Below, piece after piece: positions 8,374-16,682 of a stretch of DNA of 64,000 bases. Origin of the DNA: Microbacterium terricola (lineage in GTDB: Bacteria; Actinomycetota; Actinomycetes; Actinomycetales; Microbacteriaceae); assembly GCF_027943945.1 (NCBI RefSeq), contig NZ_AP027141.1, positions 2,232,001-2,296,000 on the forward strand, given 5' to 3'. Position 1 is the stretch's first letter. The number at the start of each line of letters is the position of its first letter. The position numbers and the translations under genes are program-made. Below the pieces are notes generated by a model. The model was not told the DNA's origin and did no database searches. It saw nothing but the letters and a program-made list of their open reading frames with translations.

Positions 8374-9179
8374 ATGCCGCAGTTCTCCGTCCGCTCGACA
8401 ACCGACGACACCGCGATCGACGCAGCCAGCGAAGGCGGTGAGGCGATCCATGCCGAGAGCACCTCCACCGGGATGGCGGCGATCGCGGCCATCCAGCAGA
8501 GCCAGGCCCGGGCGCCACGGGTGCCGCCGTCTTCGCGCTGTCGAACAGCGAGGGCCCGGCGATCGTCGCCCTCCAGAAGCATCCGGCGGCGCAGGCTGTT
8601 GCCGTCTACGCCGAGAGCACCGGCAATGGATCGGCGGTCGCGTGCGTCCAGAACAATCCGAACTCCACCGCCGCCGCGCTCTACGCGAAGCACGTCACGG
8701 CGGGACCCGCGGGGTACTTCCACGGTGACGTGATCGTCACCGGGGACCTGTCGTTCCCCGGGATGGACTGCGCGGAGGAGTTCGATGTCGACGACACCGA
8801 CGCGGCAGAGCCGGGAACGCTCATGTCGCTCGGGGATGACGGAGCGCTGGTCCCGAGTCGTGCCGAGTACGAACGGCGCGTCGTCGGGATCGTCGCCGGT
8901 GCCGGTGACTTCCGGCCAGGCATCGTCCTCGGCCGCGACCCGCAGCGACCGGCGGACGGCCGACGGCGGCCGATCGCTCTCGTCGGGCGGGCCTACTGCA
9001 AGGCGGTCGTCACCGACGAGGCCATCGAGGTCGGCGATCTGCTGACGAGTTCGGCCGTGCCGGGTCACGCGATGCGGGCCGCCGACCCCGGGCGCGCTTT
9101 CGGCGCGGTCATCGGCAAGGCGATGGCCCCGCTGCGCAGCGGGAGCGGGCTGGTACCCGTGCTGATCTCGCTGCAGTGA
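8374..9179 (+). pseudogene. Frameshifted beta-repeat protein with peptidase-G2-like C-terminal domain
   Basis: A strong AAGGAGGA ribosome site (8361-8369) precedes ATG 8374. The first frame is convincing to about 8505 (GEAIHAESTSTGMAAIAAIQ, then QSQA) and then degenerates. A second frame takes over and reads GATGAAVFALSNSEGPAIVAL, continuing without a stop to TGA 9177-9179. Adding one C in the GGCCCGGG run at 8505-8512 restores a single ORF of about 268 residues. The N-terminal half shows short Ala/Gly-rich repeats ending in GYFHGDVIVTGDL, as in beta-helical tail-spike-like proteins. The C-terminal half (EPGTLMSLGDDG, RRVVGIVAG, GRAYCKAV, VGDLLTSS, GKAM) resembles peptidase-G2-like domains. 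The shift may be a real mutation, a programmed event or a sequencing error. The 3' part alone can be read from GTG 8730 (149 residues). Confidence 0.6.
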
Positions 9180-9191
9180 GGGGAATCGGCC

Positions 9192-10508
9192 ATGGAGCAG
9201 GTCAGGCACTACGTCGGCGACAGTGGCAACACGACCGTTCGCGGATTCCTCGCGTCGGAGGCGGTCGACTTCGATCCCCCGAGCGACTCGCTGCGCCAGA
9301 ACGTCAAGAAGGCCAACGTCCGCAGCGTGTACGAGCTTGCGGACGGGTCCACCGATGACGACGACGAGAATGAGATCCGGGACCGGATGTGCGCCTCCCA
9401 GAACAGCTACGAGCTGATCCGGATGTTCCAGATCATCGACAGGTGGGAGGGTCTGGACGATGAGCTGCCTGAGGGTCACCTCGACCAGATCGCGGCGAAT
9501 CTCGCCCAGGTGCTCGATCAGAAGCTGTACGAGGTCTACGGACTGATCCGTCGGTACCGGGGCATTCTCGACTACGCCTCCCCTCCAACCCTCGGCGACT
9601 GCGTGCTCGAGATCCTCCGCCTGCCGTCGGTGCACATGCCCGGCGAGATCGACCGCCTCCTTGCACGGAAGGATGCGGTGCTGGGCGGGATCGCGAGCGT
9701 GACGATGCGTGAGCGGGTCGCCCCACGCGACGCCGCTCGCGTCATTCCGCAGGTGATCCAGGCGTGCATCGACCGAGGTCCACACCGCGTGAACGAGCTG
9801 GTCGCCCTCCTGCACGAGGCCAACTACACGACGCGGATCTGCGCGCCGCTCGCGAGACTGGACTATCGGCCGCTCTACGACGTGATCACCGACATGGTCA
9901 ACCCGGACCCGCTGATCTCGAACACCCAGCGCACCGCGTGCCGCGACGCATGCCTGCGTCTGCAGCCGGAGTTCGCCGCCGCCCGCGACGCGGTCGACGA
10001 CATCGGGCCCGGGCCGGCCAAGGCGACGGTCAACCGCTTCACCGCTGCGCTGAAGGCGGCGCTGGACAACTTCCCGACGAGTGTGCCGGCGCCCGGCGTC
10101 ATCAGCGCGATCGCCGCGGCGATCGGCGGCGTCGCCTCGACGGTGGCCGATCTGATCACGACCGTGCAGAGCCTGCCGGACGAGCTCGGCGGCTCTCTCA
10201 CGCTCGCGAGCCTGCTGAACTCGTCCGGCGACGACACTGCCCGCCAGCTCGTCGGCAAGCTCAACTCGCAGAACACGCTCGGTCACCTGTCGTTCGGGCT
10301 GAAGCTCGAACTGCTGAACGCGCTGCTTGACGGCTTCACGGTCGACGATGACGAGAACGCCATCAACCTGATCCTCACCGCCGCCCGCAACCGGGATCAG
10401 GCCGAGGTCTACCAGCTCGTCAGCGCGGCGGGGTGGGAGGCGCTCGACACGAGTGTGGACGGCGAGCAGTACGAGGAGCTGGAGACCACGCTGAACGATC
10501 TCAATTGA
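9192..10508 (+). CDS. Hypothetical protein with two DDDEN repeats
   Basis: The 438-residue protein starts 12 bases after the previous stop, behind GAGGGG. Two related segments bracket it: residues about 48-107 and 377-436. They share DG(S/F)T.DDDEN.I, then a helix, then W(E).LD..(D/E)G and a final L..NL/TL helix. The acidic DDDEN loops could bind metal, but this is not shown. The middle is helical with an amphipathic or hydrophobic run near 303-328 (SAIAAAIGGVASTVADLITT). It has no signal peptide. Its partner upstream is a tail-spike-like repeat protein. No named family was recognised. Confidence 0.7.
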   Translation: MEQVRHYVGDSGNTTVRGFLASEAVDFDPPSDSLRQNVKKANVRSVYELADGSTDDDDENEIRDRMCASQNSYELIRMFQIIDRWEGLDDELPEGHLDQIAANLAQVLDQKLYEVYGLIRRYRGILDYASPPTLGDCVLEILRLPSVHMPGEIDRLLARKDAVLGGIASVTMRERVAPRDAARVIPQVIQACIDRGPHRVNELVALLHEANYTTRICAPLARLDYRPLYDVITDMVNPDPLISNTQRTACRDACLRLQPEFAAARDAVDDIGPGPAKATVNRFTAALKAALDNFPTSVPAPGVISAIAAAIGGVASTVADLITTVQSLPDELGGSLTLASLLNSSGDDTARQLVGKLNSQNTLGHLSFGLKLELLNALLDGFTVDDDENAINLILTAARNRDQAEVYQLVSAAGWEALDTSVDGEQYEELETTLNDLN

Positions 10509-10584
10509 CGGAGCGGGGTCGACGCGCCCGCTAGAGTCGTGGCCACTGCCGCGCGTGGTCGCGGCGAAAGGGAGCACACGCACC

Positions 10585-10818
10585 GTGAACAACGACTACT
10601 CAGGTCTCGCCGCCGGGCTCGGCGTCGGATTCTTCGTCCTGATGCTCGTCCTCTACTTCGCGATCCTGGGTCTGATGCTGTGGGTCAGCTATCTCATCCT
10701 GCGCACCGCCGTGAAGAACGGGATCCTCCTCGCCGACCAGGAACGCGCCAAGCGCGGCCCGATCGGCGCGGCCCCGCGGTTCGTGCAGCAGCCTCCGCCG
10801 CCGCCGCCCTACACGTGA
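10585..10818 (+). CDS. Small single-TM protein with Pro-rich tail
   Basis: From GTG 10585, behind GAAAGGGA (10565-10572), the product is 77 residues. A long hydrophobic stretch (about residues 7-37) gives one or two membrane helices, followed by a basic segment (TAVKNG... QERAKRG) and a tail of consecutive prolines ending PPPYT. A longer version from GTG 10555 is possible but would begin before the ribosome site. It ends nine bases before the convergent DUF151 gene. Function unknown. Confidence 0.6.
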   Translation: MNNDYSGLAAGLGVGFFVLMLVLYFAILGLMLWVSYLILRTAVKNGILLADQERAKRGPIGAAPRFVQQPPPPPPYT

Positions 10819-10827
10819 CCGTCGCCG

Positions 10828-11325
10828 TCAGCCCGCGAAATCCTCCGGGTCGACGTCGTCGAGGAAGCGCTTGAACTCGTCGAGGCGCGCGGCCGTGTCC
10901 GCATCCTCGTCGGTCAGCACGTCCGGCACGCTCGCCTCCTCCATCACGGCGTCGGCCACCCAGATGTCTGCGCCGACCCGGGAGCCGAGGGCGATCGCAT
11001 CCGATGGCCTGGCGTCGACGACGCGCACCCCGTGCTCGCTGGCGACCGTGATCTCGGCGTAGAAGGTGCCGTCGTCGATGCGGGACACCTCGACGCGCCT
11101 CACCTCGGCCCCGAGCGTGTCGAGAAGAGAGCGCATCAGGTCGTGGGCCAGCGGGCGGGGCACGGTCGCGCCCTCGACCGCGACCAGGATGGACGTCGCC
11201 TCGAGCGGCCCGATCCAGATCGGCAGCACGCTGCCCTCGCCGGGGAGTTCGTCGACCGGCTTCAGCAGGATCACGTGCTGGCCGGTCGCGTCGAGCGCGA
11301 CGCCGGCGACCCGGACCTGGACCAT
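10828..11325 (-). CDS. Bifunctional nuclease domain protein (DUF151)
   Basis: The 165-residue protein matches the DUF151/bifunctional nuclease family: LPIWIGPLEATSI (about 35-47), RPLAHDLM, a FYAEITV strand and the diagnostic VDARPSDAIALG segment (about 105-116). The acidic C-terminal tail (DEFKRFLDDVDPEDF) is typical of actinobacterial members. Plant relatives have DNase/RNase activity; the bacterial role is not settled. AGGAGGA (about 11333-11339) provides a good ribosome site. A TAGCAT hexamer at 11354-11359 may be the -10. Confidence 0.85.
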   Translation of the reverse strand: MVQVRVAGVALDATGQHVILLKPVDELPGEGSVLPIWIGPLEATSILVAVEGATVPRPLAHDLMRSLLDTLGAEVRRVEVSRIDDGTFYAEITVASEHGVRVVDARPSDAIALGSRVGADIWVADAVMEEASVPDVLTDEDADTAARLDEFKRFLDDVDPEDFAG

Positions 11326-11356
11326 GGGACTTCCTCCTGCGAGATGTGCCTACATG

Positions 11357-11869
11357 CTAGGCGGGGTCGCCGACCGCGGCGAGGGTCTCCAACGCGTCGC
11401 CGGTGAGCCGCTGCGTCGTCCACTCGTCCATCGGCACGGCGCCGATCGCGCGGTAGAAATCGATCGACGGCGTGTTCCAGTCCAGCACCGTCCACTCGAG
11501 CCTGCGGTAGCCACGGGCGACGCACACCTCGGCGAGTGACGCGATCAGCGCCTTGCCGAACCCGCGTCCGCGCTCGGCCTGGTCCACGAACAGGTCTTCC
11601 AGCCAGATGCCGTGGGTGCCCGTCCACGTCGAGTAGGTGAGGAACCAGACGGCGATGCCGACGATGCGCCCCTGGCGCTCCACGACGTGCGCGAACGCGT
11701 GCGGAGCCTCGCCGAAGAGCGTCGCACGCACGGACTCGGCGGTGTTCTCGACGGCGTCGGGCTCGCGCTCGTAGTCGGCGAGGGCCTGGATGCAGGCGAG
11801 GATGCCGTCCTCGTCGCCCGGGCGGGCGGCGCGCAGGACGGCACCGTCGGTGAGGAGACGAGGATTCAT
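11357..11869 (-). CDS. GNAT family N-acetyltransferase
   Basis: The 170-residue protein has the GNAT fold: an N-terminal LRAARPGDEDGILACI segment, a central WLEDLFVDQ beta strand, the acetyl-CoA loop ERGRGFGKALI (about 111-121; canonical RGxGxG/A) and a C-terminal W-x-V-L-D-W-N-T-P-S-I-D-F-Y-R block. It resembles diamine/thialysine acetyltransferase-like members. The start overlaps the stop of the upstream DUF3054 gene as ATGA, making it the last gene of the trhO operon. Substrate unknown. Confidence 0.85.
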   Translation of the reverse strand: MNPRLLTDGAVLRAARPGDEDGILACIQALADYEREPDAVENTAESVRATLFGEAPHAFAHVVERQGRIVGIAVWFLTYSTWTGTHGIWLEDLFVDQAERGRGFGKALIASLAEVCVARGYRRLEWTVLDWNTPSIDFYRAIGAVPMDEWTTQRLTGDALETLAAVGDPA

Positions 11870-12231
11870 GCGGCGGACCTCCGGCGGGAGACGAGGGTGG
11901 CGACGGCGCGCCACCCGACGAGGAAGAGCAGCAGCACGACGGCTGCGACCACCACGAACGCGACGGCGACGCCCTGCCCCGACACGGCGCGCAGCAGCAT
12001 CCCGGCGATGACCGTCACGGCCCACACACCCAGCCCTGTGCGCACGGGCGCGATCGGCGACCGCCACGCCAGCGTGACGATCCAGCCCAGGGCGAGACCG
12101 GCGAGGAACGGCCACGCCGTGGTCCACAGCCCGTCGAGCATCGCCTCCTGGTGACTCGCTCGGCCGATCGCGGCGAACACGGTCACCAGGACGATGTCGA
12201 GACCGAGCGCGAGGGCTGCCCGGCGGGTCAC
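11866..12231 (-). CDS. DUF3054 family membrane protein
   Basis: The GTG at 12231 gives 121 residues with four membrane helices (about 6-22, 38-58, 66-85 and 91-112) and a basic C-terminal tail. The AIGRASH segment after helix 1, the W..AWPFLAGLALGW block and the RTG..VW segment fit the DUF3054 family found in actinobacteria and haloarchaea. It overlaps trhO upstream (GTGA) and the GNAT gene downstream (ATGA). Role unknown. Confidence 0.8.
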   Translation of the reverse strand: MTRRAALALGLDIVLVTVFAAIGRASHQEAMLDGLWTTAWPFLAGLALGWIVTLAWRSPIAPVRTGLGVWAVTVIAGMLLRAVSGQGVAVAFVVVAAVVLLLFLVGWRAVATLVSRRRSAA

Positions 12232-12959
12232 CGTCGCGCCGCCAGGTCGGCGCCGAGCGCCTCGCGCTCGTCGAAGACGAAGCAGTCGCCGCTGAAGTGC
12301 GCGCCGCCGGCGTGCTCGAAGTAGCCGAGGATCCCGCCGTCCAGCTGCCAGGCGTCCACGCCGGACTCGCGCAGGTGGATGGCGGCCTTCTCGCAGCGGA
12401 TGCCGCCGGTGCAGAAGCTCACGACCGTCTTGCCGGCGAGCTCGTCGCCGTGGGCGGCGACGGCATCCGGGAACTGGGTGAACCGCTCGATGCGCAGGTC
12501 CAGCGCACCGTCGAACGTCCCGTACTCGACCTCGAAGGCGTTGCGGGTGTCGAGCAGGACCACGTCGCGACCGGTGTCGTCGTGCCCTTGGTCGAGCCAT
12601 CGGCGCAGCGTCTCCGGCTCGACCGCCGGCGCGCGGCCGGCCGCGGGGACGATCGTCGGGCGGTCCATGCGGATGATCTCGCGCTTGACCTTGACGAGCA
12701 TCCGGGCGAATGGCTGCTCGGCCGACCAGCTGTCCTTCGTCGTCAGGGCGGCGAACCGGTGATCGGTGCGGAGGTCGTCGACGAATGACCGCAACGGCGC
12801 CTCGTCGCCGGCGAGGAAGAGGTTCACGCCCTCCTCGGCGAGGATGATCGTGCCCTTCAATCCGGATGCGGTCGCCCGCTCGCGCAGGAGGGGTCGCAGC
12901 CCCGCGGGGTCGTCGATCCGCGTGAACAGGTAGGCGGCGATGTTGAGGACCCGGGGCAT
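12228..12959 (-). CDS. trhO: tRNA uridine(34) hydroxylase (rhodanese-like TrhO/YceA)
   Basis: The 243-residue protein has the TrhO layout: an N-terminal ferredoxin-like domain with GLKGTIILAEEGVNLFLAG (about 33-51) and a rhodanese domain with DTRNAFEVEYGTFDGA and the CTGGIRCEK loop (Cys183, Cys189). TrhO makes 5-hydroxyuridine at wobble position 34 of tRNAs using O2, the first step toward mo5U/cmo5U. The start codon lies six bases after TAGGCT, so the message is probably leaderless. It heads an operon with DUF3054 and GNAT genes. Confidence 0.92.
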   Translation of the reverse strand: MPRVLNIAAYLFTRIDDPAGLRPLLRERATASGLKGTIILAEEGVNLFLAGDEAPLRSFVDDLRTDHRFAALTTKDSWSAEQPFARMLVKVKREIIRMDRPTIVPAAGRAPAVEPETLRRWLDQGHDDTGRDVVLLDTRNAFEVEYGTFDGALDLRIERFTQFPDAVAAHGDELAGKTVVSFCTGGIRCEKAAIHLRESGVDAWQLDGGILGYFEHAGGAHFSGDCFVFDEREALGADLAARR

Positions 12960-12965
12960 GGTTCC

Positions 12966-12971
12966 AGCCTA
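12966..12971 (-). promoter_or_regulatory. Leaderless-type -10 (TAGGCT) of trhO
   Basis: TAGGCT on the minus strand, then GGAACC, then the ATG at 12959. The six-base spacing indicates transcription starting at the start codon. Confidence 0.55.
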
Positions 12972-12985
12972 CGTGCGAGGTCATC

Positions 12986-12991
12986 TAGGCT
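12986..12991 (+). promoter_or_regulatory. -10 element (TAGGCT) of the serine hydrolase gene
   Basis: A plus-strand TAGGCT diverges from the trhO -10 fifteen bases away. The serine hydrolase ATG is 48 bases downstream and has its own GAGAGGA ribosome site, so this message has a leader. Confidence 0.4.
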
Positions 12992-13039
12992 CGGCCGCAG
13001 GCCGCCCGCCGCCCGACGGGTCGTGGCGAGAGGACCGAC

Positions 13040-14065
13040 ATGCGACTGGACACGCAGATCATCGACGCCGCCGCGGCGGCCGAGGGCTTCAGCGGCGTCG
13101 TCACGGTGGACACCGGCGCGCGGCGGGTGTTCGGGCGGGCATACGGCTTCGCGCACCGCGCGTTCGGCATCGTGACGGCGCCGGAGATGCAGTTCGCGGT
13201 CGCGAGCGGCAGCAAGACCTTCACGGCGCTCGCCGTGCTGCGGCTCGTCGCGCAGGGCGAGCTCGAGCTCGACCAGCCGGTGCGCGGCATCCTCGGCGAC
13301 GACCTGCCCCTCATCGATGCCGCGGTGACGATCGGGCAGCTGCTGTCGCACACCTCCGGCATCGGCGACTACCTCGACGAGGACACCGACTGGGCAGCCG
13401 ACGACTACATCCTCACGGCGCCGGTGCACACGCTGACGACGGCGGAGGCGTTCCTTCCGCTCATCGACGGGTTCCCGCAGAAATCGGCGCCCGGCGAGCG
13501 GTTCGCGTACTGCAACGGCGGGTACATCGTGCTCGCGATCGTCATCGAGCGGGTCACCGGCGAGACCTACCACGACGTCGTGCGCCGGCTCGTGTTCGCG
13601 CCGGCGGGCCTGGCGCACACCGACTTCCTTCGCCTCGACGAGCTGCCCAGCACGGCGGCGGTCGGCTACCTGTACGCGACGGGAGACCGTGCCAACACGC
13701 TCCATCTGCCGGTGATCGGCAACGGCGACGGCGGGGCGTTCACGACGGCGGGCGACCTGCACCGCTTCTGGCGCGCGTTCCACGCAGGGGCGATCGTCTC
13801 GACCGAGACGGTGGCTCAGATGACGGCACCCACCCTCAAGCTGCCCAAGGCGGAACTGGCATACGGGATGGACTACGGCATGGGCCTGTGGCTGCACACG
13901 TCGGGCCGGGCGGTCGTGATGGAGGGATACGACGCGGGCGTGTCCTTCGCGTCGACGCATATCCCGGCGGCCGCCACCACGGTGAGCGTGCTCGGCAACT
14001 CGTCCGAGGGCGCACGGCCGGTGATCGCGGCGGTCGACGCGGCGATCACGGCCGAGCTGGGATAG
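13040..14065 (+). CDS. Beta-lactamase-family serine hydrolase
   Basis: This 341-residue cytosolic protein has the class C/beta-lactamase-related fold. The SxxK nucleophile motif is Ser56-Gly-Ser-Lys59, Tyr157-Cys-Asn159 is the YxN motif, and ISHTSGIGDY-type sequence (LLSHTSGIGDY, about 101-111) is typical of esterase/peptidase members. No signal peptide is seen, so it probably hydrolyses small esters or peptides inside the cell rather than giving antibiotic resistance. GAGAGGA before the ATG supports the start. It diverges from trhO. Confidence 0.85.
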   Translation: MRLDTQIIDAAAAAEGFSGVVTVDTGARRVFGRAYGFAHRAFGIVTAPEMQFAVASGSKTFTALAVLRLVAQGELELDQPVRGILGDDLPLIDAAVTIGQLLSHTSGIGDYLDEDTDWAADDYILTAPVHTLTTAEAFLPLIDGFPQKSAPGERFAYCNGGYIVLAIVIERVTGETYHDVVRRLVFAPAGLAHTDFLRLDELPSTAAVGYLYATGDRANTLHLPVIGNGDGGAFTTAGDLHRFWRAFHAGAIVSTETVAQMTAPTLKLPKAELAYGMDYGMGLWLHTSGRAVVMEGYDAGVSFASTHIPAAATTVSVLGNSSEGARPVIAAVDAAITAELG

Positions 14066-14071
14066 CGGGCG

Positions 14072-15595
14072 CTACGCCTGTGCGACCTCGAGCACGCCGT
14101 CGACCCGGCGGGGCACCCCGCGGTAGCCGTCCCTGAGCTCGTCCGGCAGAAGCGACTCCGGCGCGCTCTGCCAGGCCAGGGGCCGCAGGAAACGCCGGAT
14201 CGCCGTGATTCCGACGGACGTGTGGAAGGAGTTCGTCGCCGGCCACGGCCCGCCGTGATGCTGGGCCCACGACACCCGGACGCCCGTCGGGTAGCCGTTG
14301 AACACGATGCGGCCCGCCGTCGCGGCGATCTGCGGCAGGATGCCGGCGACGGTCGGCAGGTCGTCGTCCTCGACGTGCAGGGTCGCTGTCAACGAGTCGG
14401 GCACGGCCTCGAGGGCTCCGAGCAGCTGCGCGGTGTCGTCGTAGTCCACGAGCAGCACCAGCGGCCCGAAGGCCTCGACGGTGTGCGCGGGCGTGAGCTG
14501 CGCGGCGTGGACGCGCAGCACGCGCGCCTCCACGGCCAAGCCCTCGCCACCGAGATCCTCGGCCGAGCCGAGCAGCGACTCCACAGCGGGCGCCTCGGAG
14601 AGCTCCTTCTCCGCGGCGCGGAACGACGACAGCACCCGGTCGTTGAGCAGCACACCGGGAGCCGCATCCTTCATCGCGGCGACGACCTGGGCGGCGAACA
14701 CGTCTGCGCCCGCGCCGGCGGGCACGAACGCGACCCCCGGCTTGGTGCACAGCTGGCCGGCCGAACCCGTGACCGAGCCGGCGAGGCCGGTCGCGATCGC
14801 CTCACCGCGCACCCTCAGCGCCTCCTCGGCGACGATGAGGGGGTTCACGCTCTGCAGCTCCCCGTAGAACGGGATCGGCCGCTCTCGCTCGTCGATCACC
14901 GCACGCAGATGGGTCGCCGCACCGAGCGAACCCGTGAACCCGACCGCCGCGACACCAGGGTGGCCCACCAGCCGGGATCCGGCGGCCTGACCGTAGACGA
15001 TTCCGAGGGTTCCCTGAGGCGCTCCTGCACGCTCTGCGCCGACGCGCAGCGCTTCGTAGCTGGCGCGGGAGGTGAGCGGGTGGGCGCTGTGGGCCTTCAC
15101 GATCACGGGGTTGCCCGCGGCGAGGGCGGAGGCGGTGTCGCCGCCCGGCACCGAGAACGCGAACGGGAAGTTGCTCGACCCGAACACCGCCACGGGGCCG
15201 ATCGGAACCAGCATCCGCCGCACGTCCGGCTGCGGGCCCATCGGCGTCTCGCCGGCGTGATCGATCGCCGCTTCGAGGAAGCCGCCCTCTCGCACCGCGT
15301 CGGCGAACAGTCGCAGCTGATAGGTCGTGCGCGTCAGTTCGCCGTTCAGGCGTACCGCCGACAGGCCGGTCTCGGCGGCTGCCGTGTCGACCAGCACGTC
15401 GCGTCTTTCGTCCAGAGACGCAGCGAGCGCGTCGAGAAGATCGGCGCGCCATGTGCGGGGATGCTGCTCCAGCTGCTCGAGGGCGCCGACGGCGCGTTCG
15501 ACAATGGCGTCGACGGCGTCGTCCGGGGTGGGCTCGATTCCGGTGTCGGTCCGTGTTCCGGTGCGCGGGTCGGTCGTGGTGAGCGTGCGAGACAT
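14072..15595 (-). CDS. NADP-type aldehyde dehydrogenase, probable alpha-ketoglutarate semialdehyde dehydrogenase
   Basis: The 507-residue enzyme starts at ATG 15595 behind GGAGGA. It has the aldehyde-dehydrogenase cofactor region (FGSSNFPFAFSVPGGDTASA, about 138-157; VGFTGS, 218-223), general base Glu246 (PFYGEL) and catalytic Cys283 in QLCTKPG. That Cys context is characteristic of the 2,5-dioxovalerate branch, which oxidises alpha-ketoglutarate semialdehyde to 2-oxoglutarate in sugar-acid, glucarate and hydroxyproline pathways. It is the last gene of the ten-gene catabolic operon and follows the XylX-like dehydratase and LacI gene, which fits a Weimberg-type end step. Confidence 0.85.
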   Translation of the reverse strand: MSRTLTTTDPRTGTRTDTGIEPTPDDAVDAIVERAVGALEQLEQHPRTWRADLLDALAASLDERRDVLVDTAAAETGLSAVRLNGELTRTTYQLRLFADAVREGGFLEAAIDHAGETPMGPQPDVRRMLVPIGPVAVFGSSNFPFAFSVPGGDTASALAAGNPVIVKAHSAHPLTSRASYEALRVGAERAGAPQGTLGIVYGQAAGSRLVGHPGVAAVGFTGSLGAATHLRAVIDERERPIPFYGELQSVNPLIVAEEALRVRGEAIATGLAGSVTGSAGQLCTKPGVAFVPAGAGADVFAAQVVAAMKDAAPGVLLNDRVLSSFRAAEKELSEAPAVESLLGSAEDLGGEGLAVEARVLRVHAAQLTPAHTVEAFGPLVLLVDYDDTAQLLGALEAVPDSLTATLHVEDDDLPTVAGILPQIAATAGRIVFNGYPTGVRVSWAQHHGGPWPATNSFHTSVGITAIRRFLRPLAWQSAPESLLPDELRDGYRGVPRRVDGVLEVAQA

Positions 15596-15629
15596 GAGTC
15601 CTCCGGTGGGAGATCGGGCGTGAGGCCGG

Positions 15630-16682
15630 TCAGGCGCTGTCGCGCGCGACCAGGGTGAAGCCGAGGTCGACCGACACGGAATCCGCGTCGGGGTTGGCGA
15701 TGCGTTCGAGGATGAGCTCGCCGGCACGGCGCCCGATGCTGTCGTTCGGTGTCTGGATGGTGGTGAGCGCGGGGTGCAGGTACCGGCTGATCTCGAAGTC
15801 GCCGAACCCGGTGATGGCGATGTCGCCAGGCACCTTGAGCCCGCGCGTCTGTGCTGCCAGCACGGCTCCGGTCGCGAAGATGTCGCTCGCGCAGACGAGC
15901 ACATCGGTCTCGGGATGCTGTTCGAGGACCTGGTCGAGCACCCAGCCGCCGGCTTCGACGCTGATGCCGCGCGCACCCGTGTCGAGGATGCGGACCCGCT
16001 CTTCTGGCCGCAGCCGTGCGAGGGCGTCGCGGAACCCGTCGCGTCGGGCGTGTGCGCGCGAGTCGGCGCCGGTCAGCCATCCCGCGAATGTGGGGTGGCG
16101 GTAGCCGGCACCGAGGACGTATTCGACGATGGCGCCGAACGCGTCGCCGTTCGAGAAGCCCACCAGCGAGTCGATCGGGTCATCGGACCAGTCCCAGGTC
16201 TCGACGATGGGGATACGCGATCGCTGCAGCAGCTCACGTGTGCCCGGGGTGTGCGAGGCGCCGACCATCACGATGCCGTCGGGACGGCGACCGAGGAATG
16301 CCCGGACGACCTGCTCTTCTCGGGCGGCGTCGTATCCGGTCGCGCCGAGGAACAGCTGGATGCCGGCGGCGGAGAGCACGGCTTCGAGTCCGTGCACGGT
16401 GTCGGCGAAGACCGAGTACGACATCGCCGGCATGACGGCGGCGACCGTGCCGCTGCGGTTGGATGCGAGGTTGCTGGCTGCACGGTTGGGGACGTAGTCG
16501 GTGGCCTCGACGGCGCGCATCACCGCCTCGTAGGCGGCCACGGAGACCTGATCGGGACTGCGGATGGCGCGTGACACCGTCGACGGCGACACCCCGGCGA
16601 GTGCGGCGACCTCGTCGAGCGTGACGGTGCCGGTGTTGCGCCGGGTGATCCGAGGGGCGGTGAGGTCATCGGATTCGGTCAC
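15630..16682 (-). CDS. LacI-family transcriptional regulator of the catabolic locus
   Basis: The 350-residue regulator starts at GTG 16682, behind GAGGAGG. The N-terminal helix-turn-helix reads VTLDEVAALAGVSPSTVSRA, with the hinge helix YVPNRAASNLASNRS, followed by a periplasmic-binding-protein-like effector domain (GIVMVGASHT, DWSDDPIDSLVGFSNGDA, DVLVCASDIFATGA). The Trp/Asp-rich effector segment resembles the gluconate/keto-acid regulator subgroup. It overlaps the dehydratase gene by four bases, so it is made with the enzymes. It most likely controls the paired AGCGCT-centred operators at 25105-25134. Confidence 0.88.
   Translation of the reverse strand: MTESDDLTAPRITRRNTGTVTLDEVAALAGVSPSTVSRAIRSPDQVSVAAYEAVMRAVEATDYVPNRAASNLASNRSGTVAAVMPAMSYSVFADTVHGLEAVLSAAGIQLFLGATGYDAAREEQVVRAFLGRRPDGIVMVGASHTPGTRELLQRSRIPIVETWDWSDDPIDSLVGFSNGDAFGAIVEYVLGAGYRHPTFAGWLTGADSRAHARRDGFRDALARLRPEERVRILDTGARGISVEAGGWVLDQVLEQHPETDVLVCASDIFATGAVLAAQTRGLKVPGDIAITGFGDFEISRYLHPALTTIQTPNDSIGRRAGELILERIANPDADSVSVDLGFTLVARDSA

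Noticed and set aside
8374..10508. Prophage or phage-tail remnant.
   Set aside because: Only the repeat/G2-like architecture is tail-like; no integrase, portal, terminase, capsid, lysis gene or att repeats were seen.
10505..10537. TTGACG...TAGAGT as promoter for the small TM protein.
   Set aside because: The 21-base spacing is too long for a typical sigma-70-type promoter, and the -35 lies over the previous stop codon.
7488..10592. Long minus-strand open frame opposite the 8.0-10.5 kb cassette (over 1000 codons).
   Set aside because: It has no start context or domain pattern, is rich in Arg/Asp/His/Val typical of the antisense of high-GC genes, and covers well-supported plus-strand genes with ribosome sites.
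13040..14065. Beta-lactam resistance gene.
   Set aside because: It has the SxxK and YxN motifs but no signal peptide, and the sequence is of the general serine-hydrolase/esterase type.
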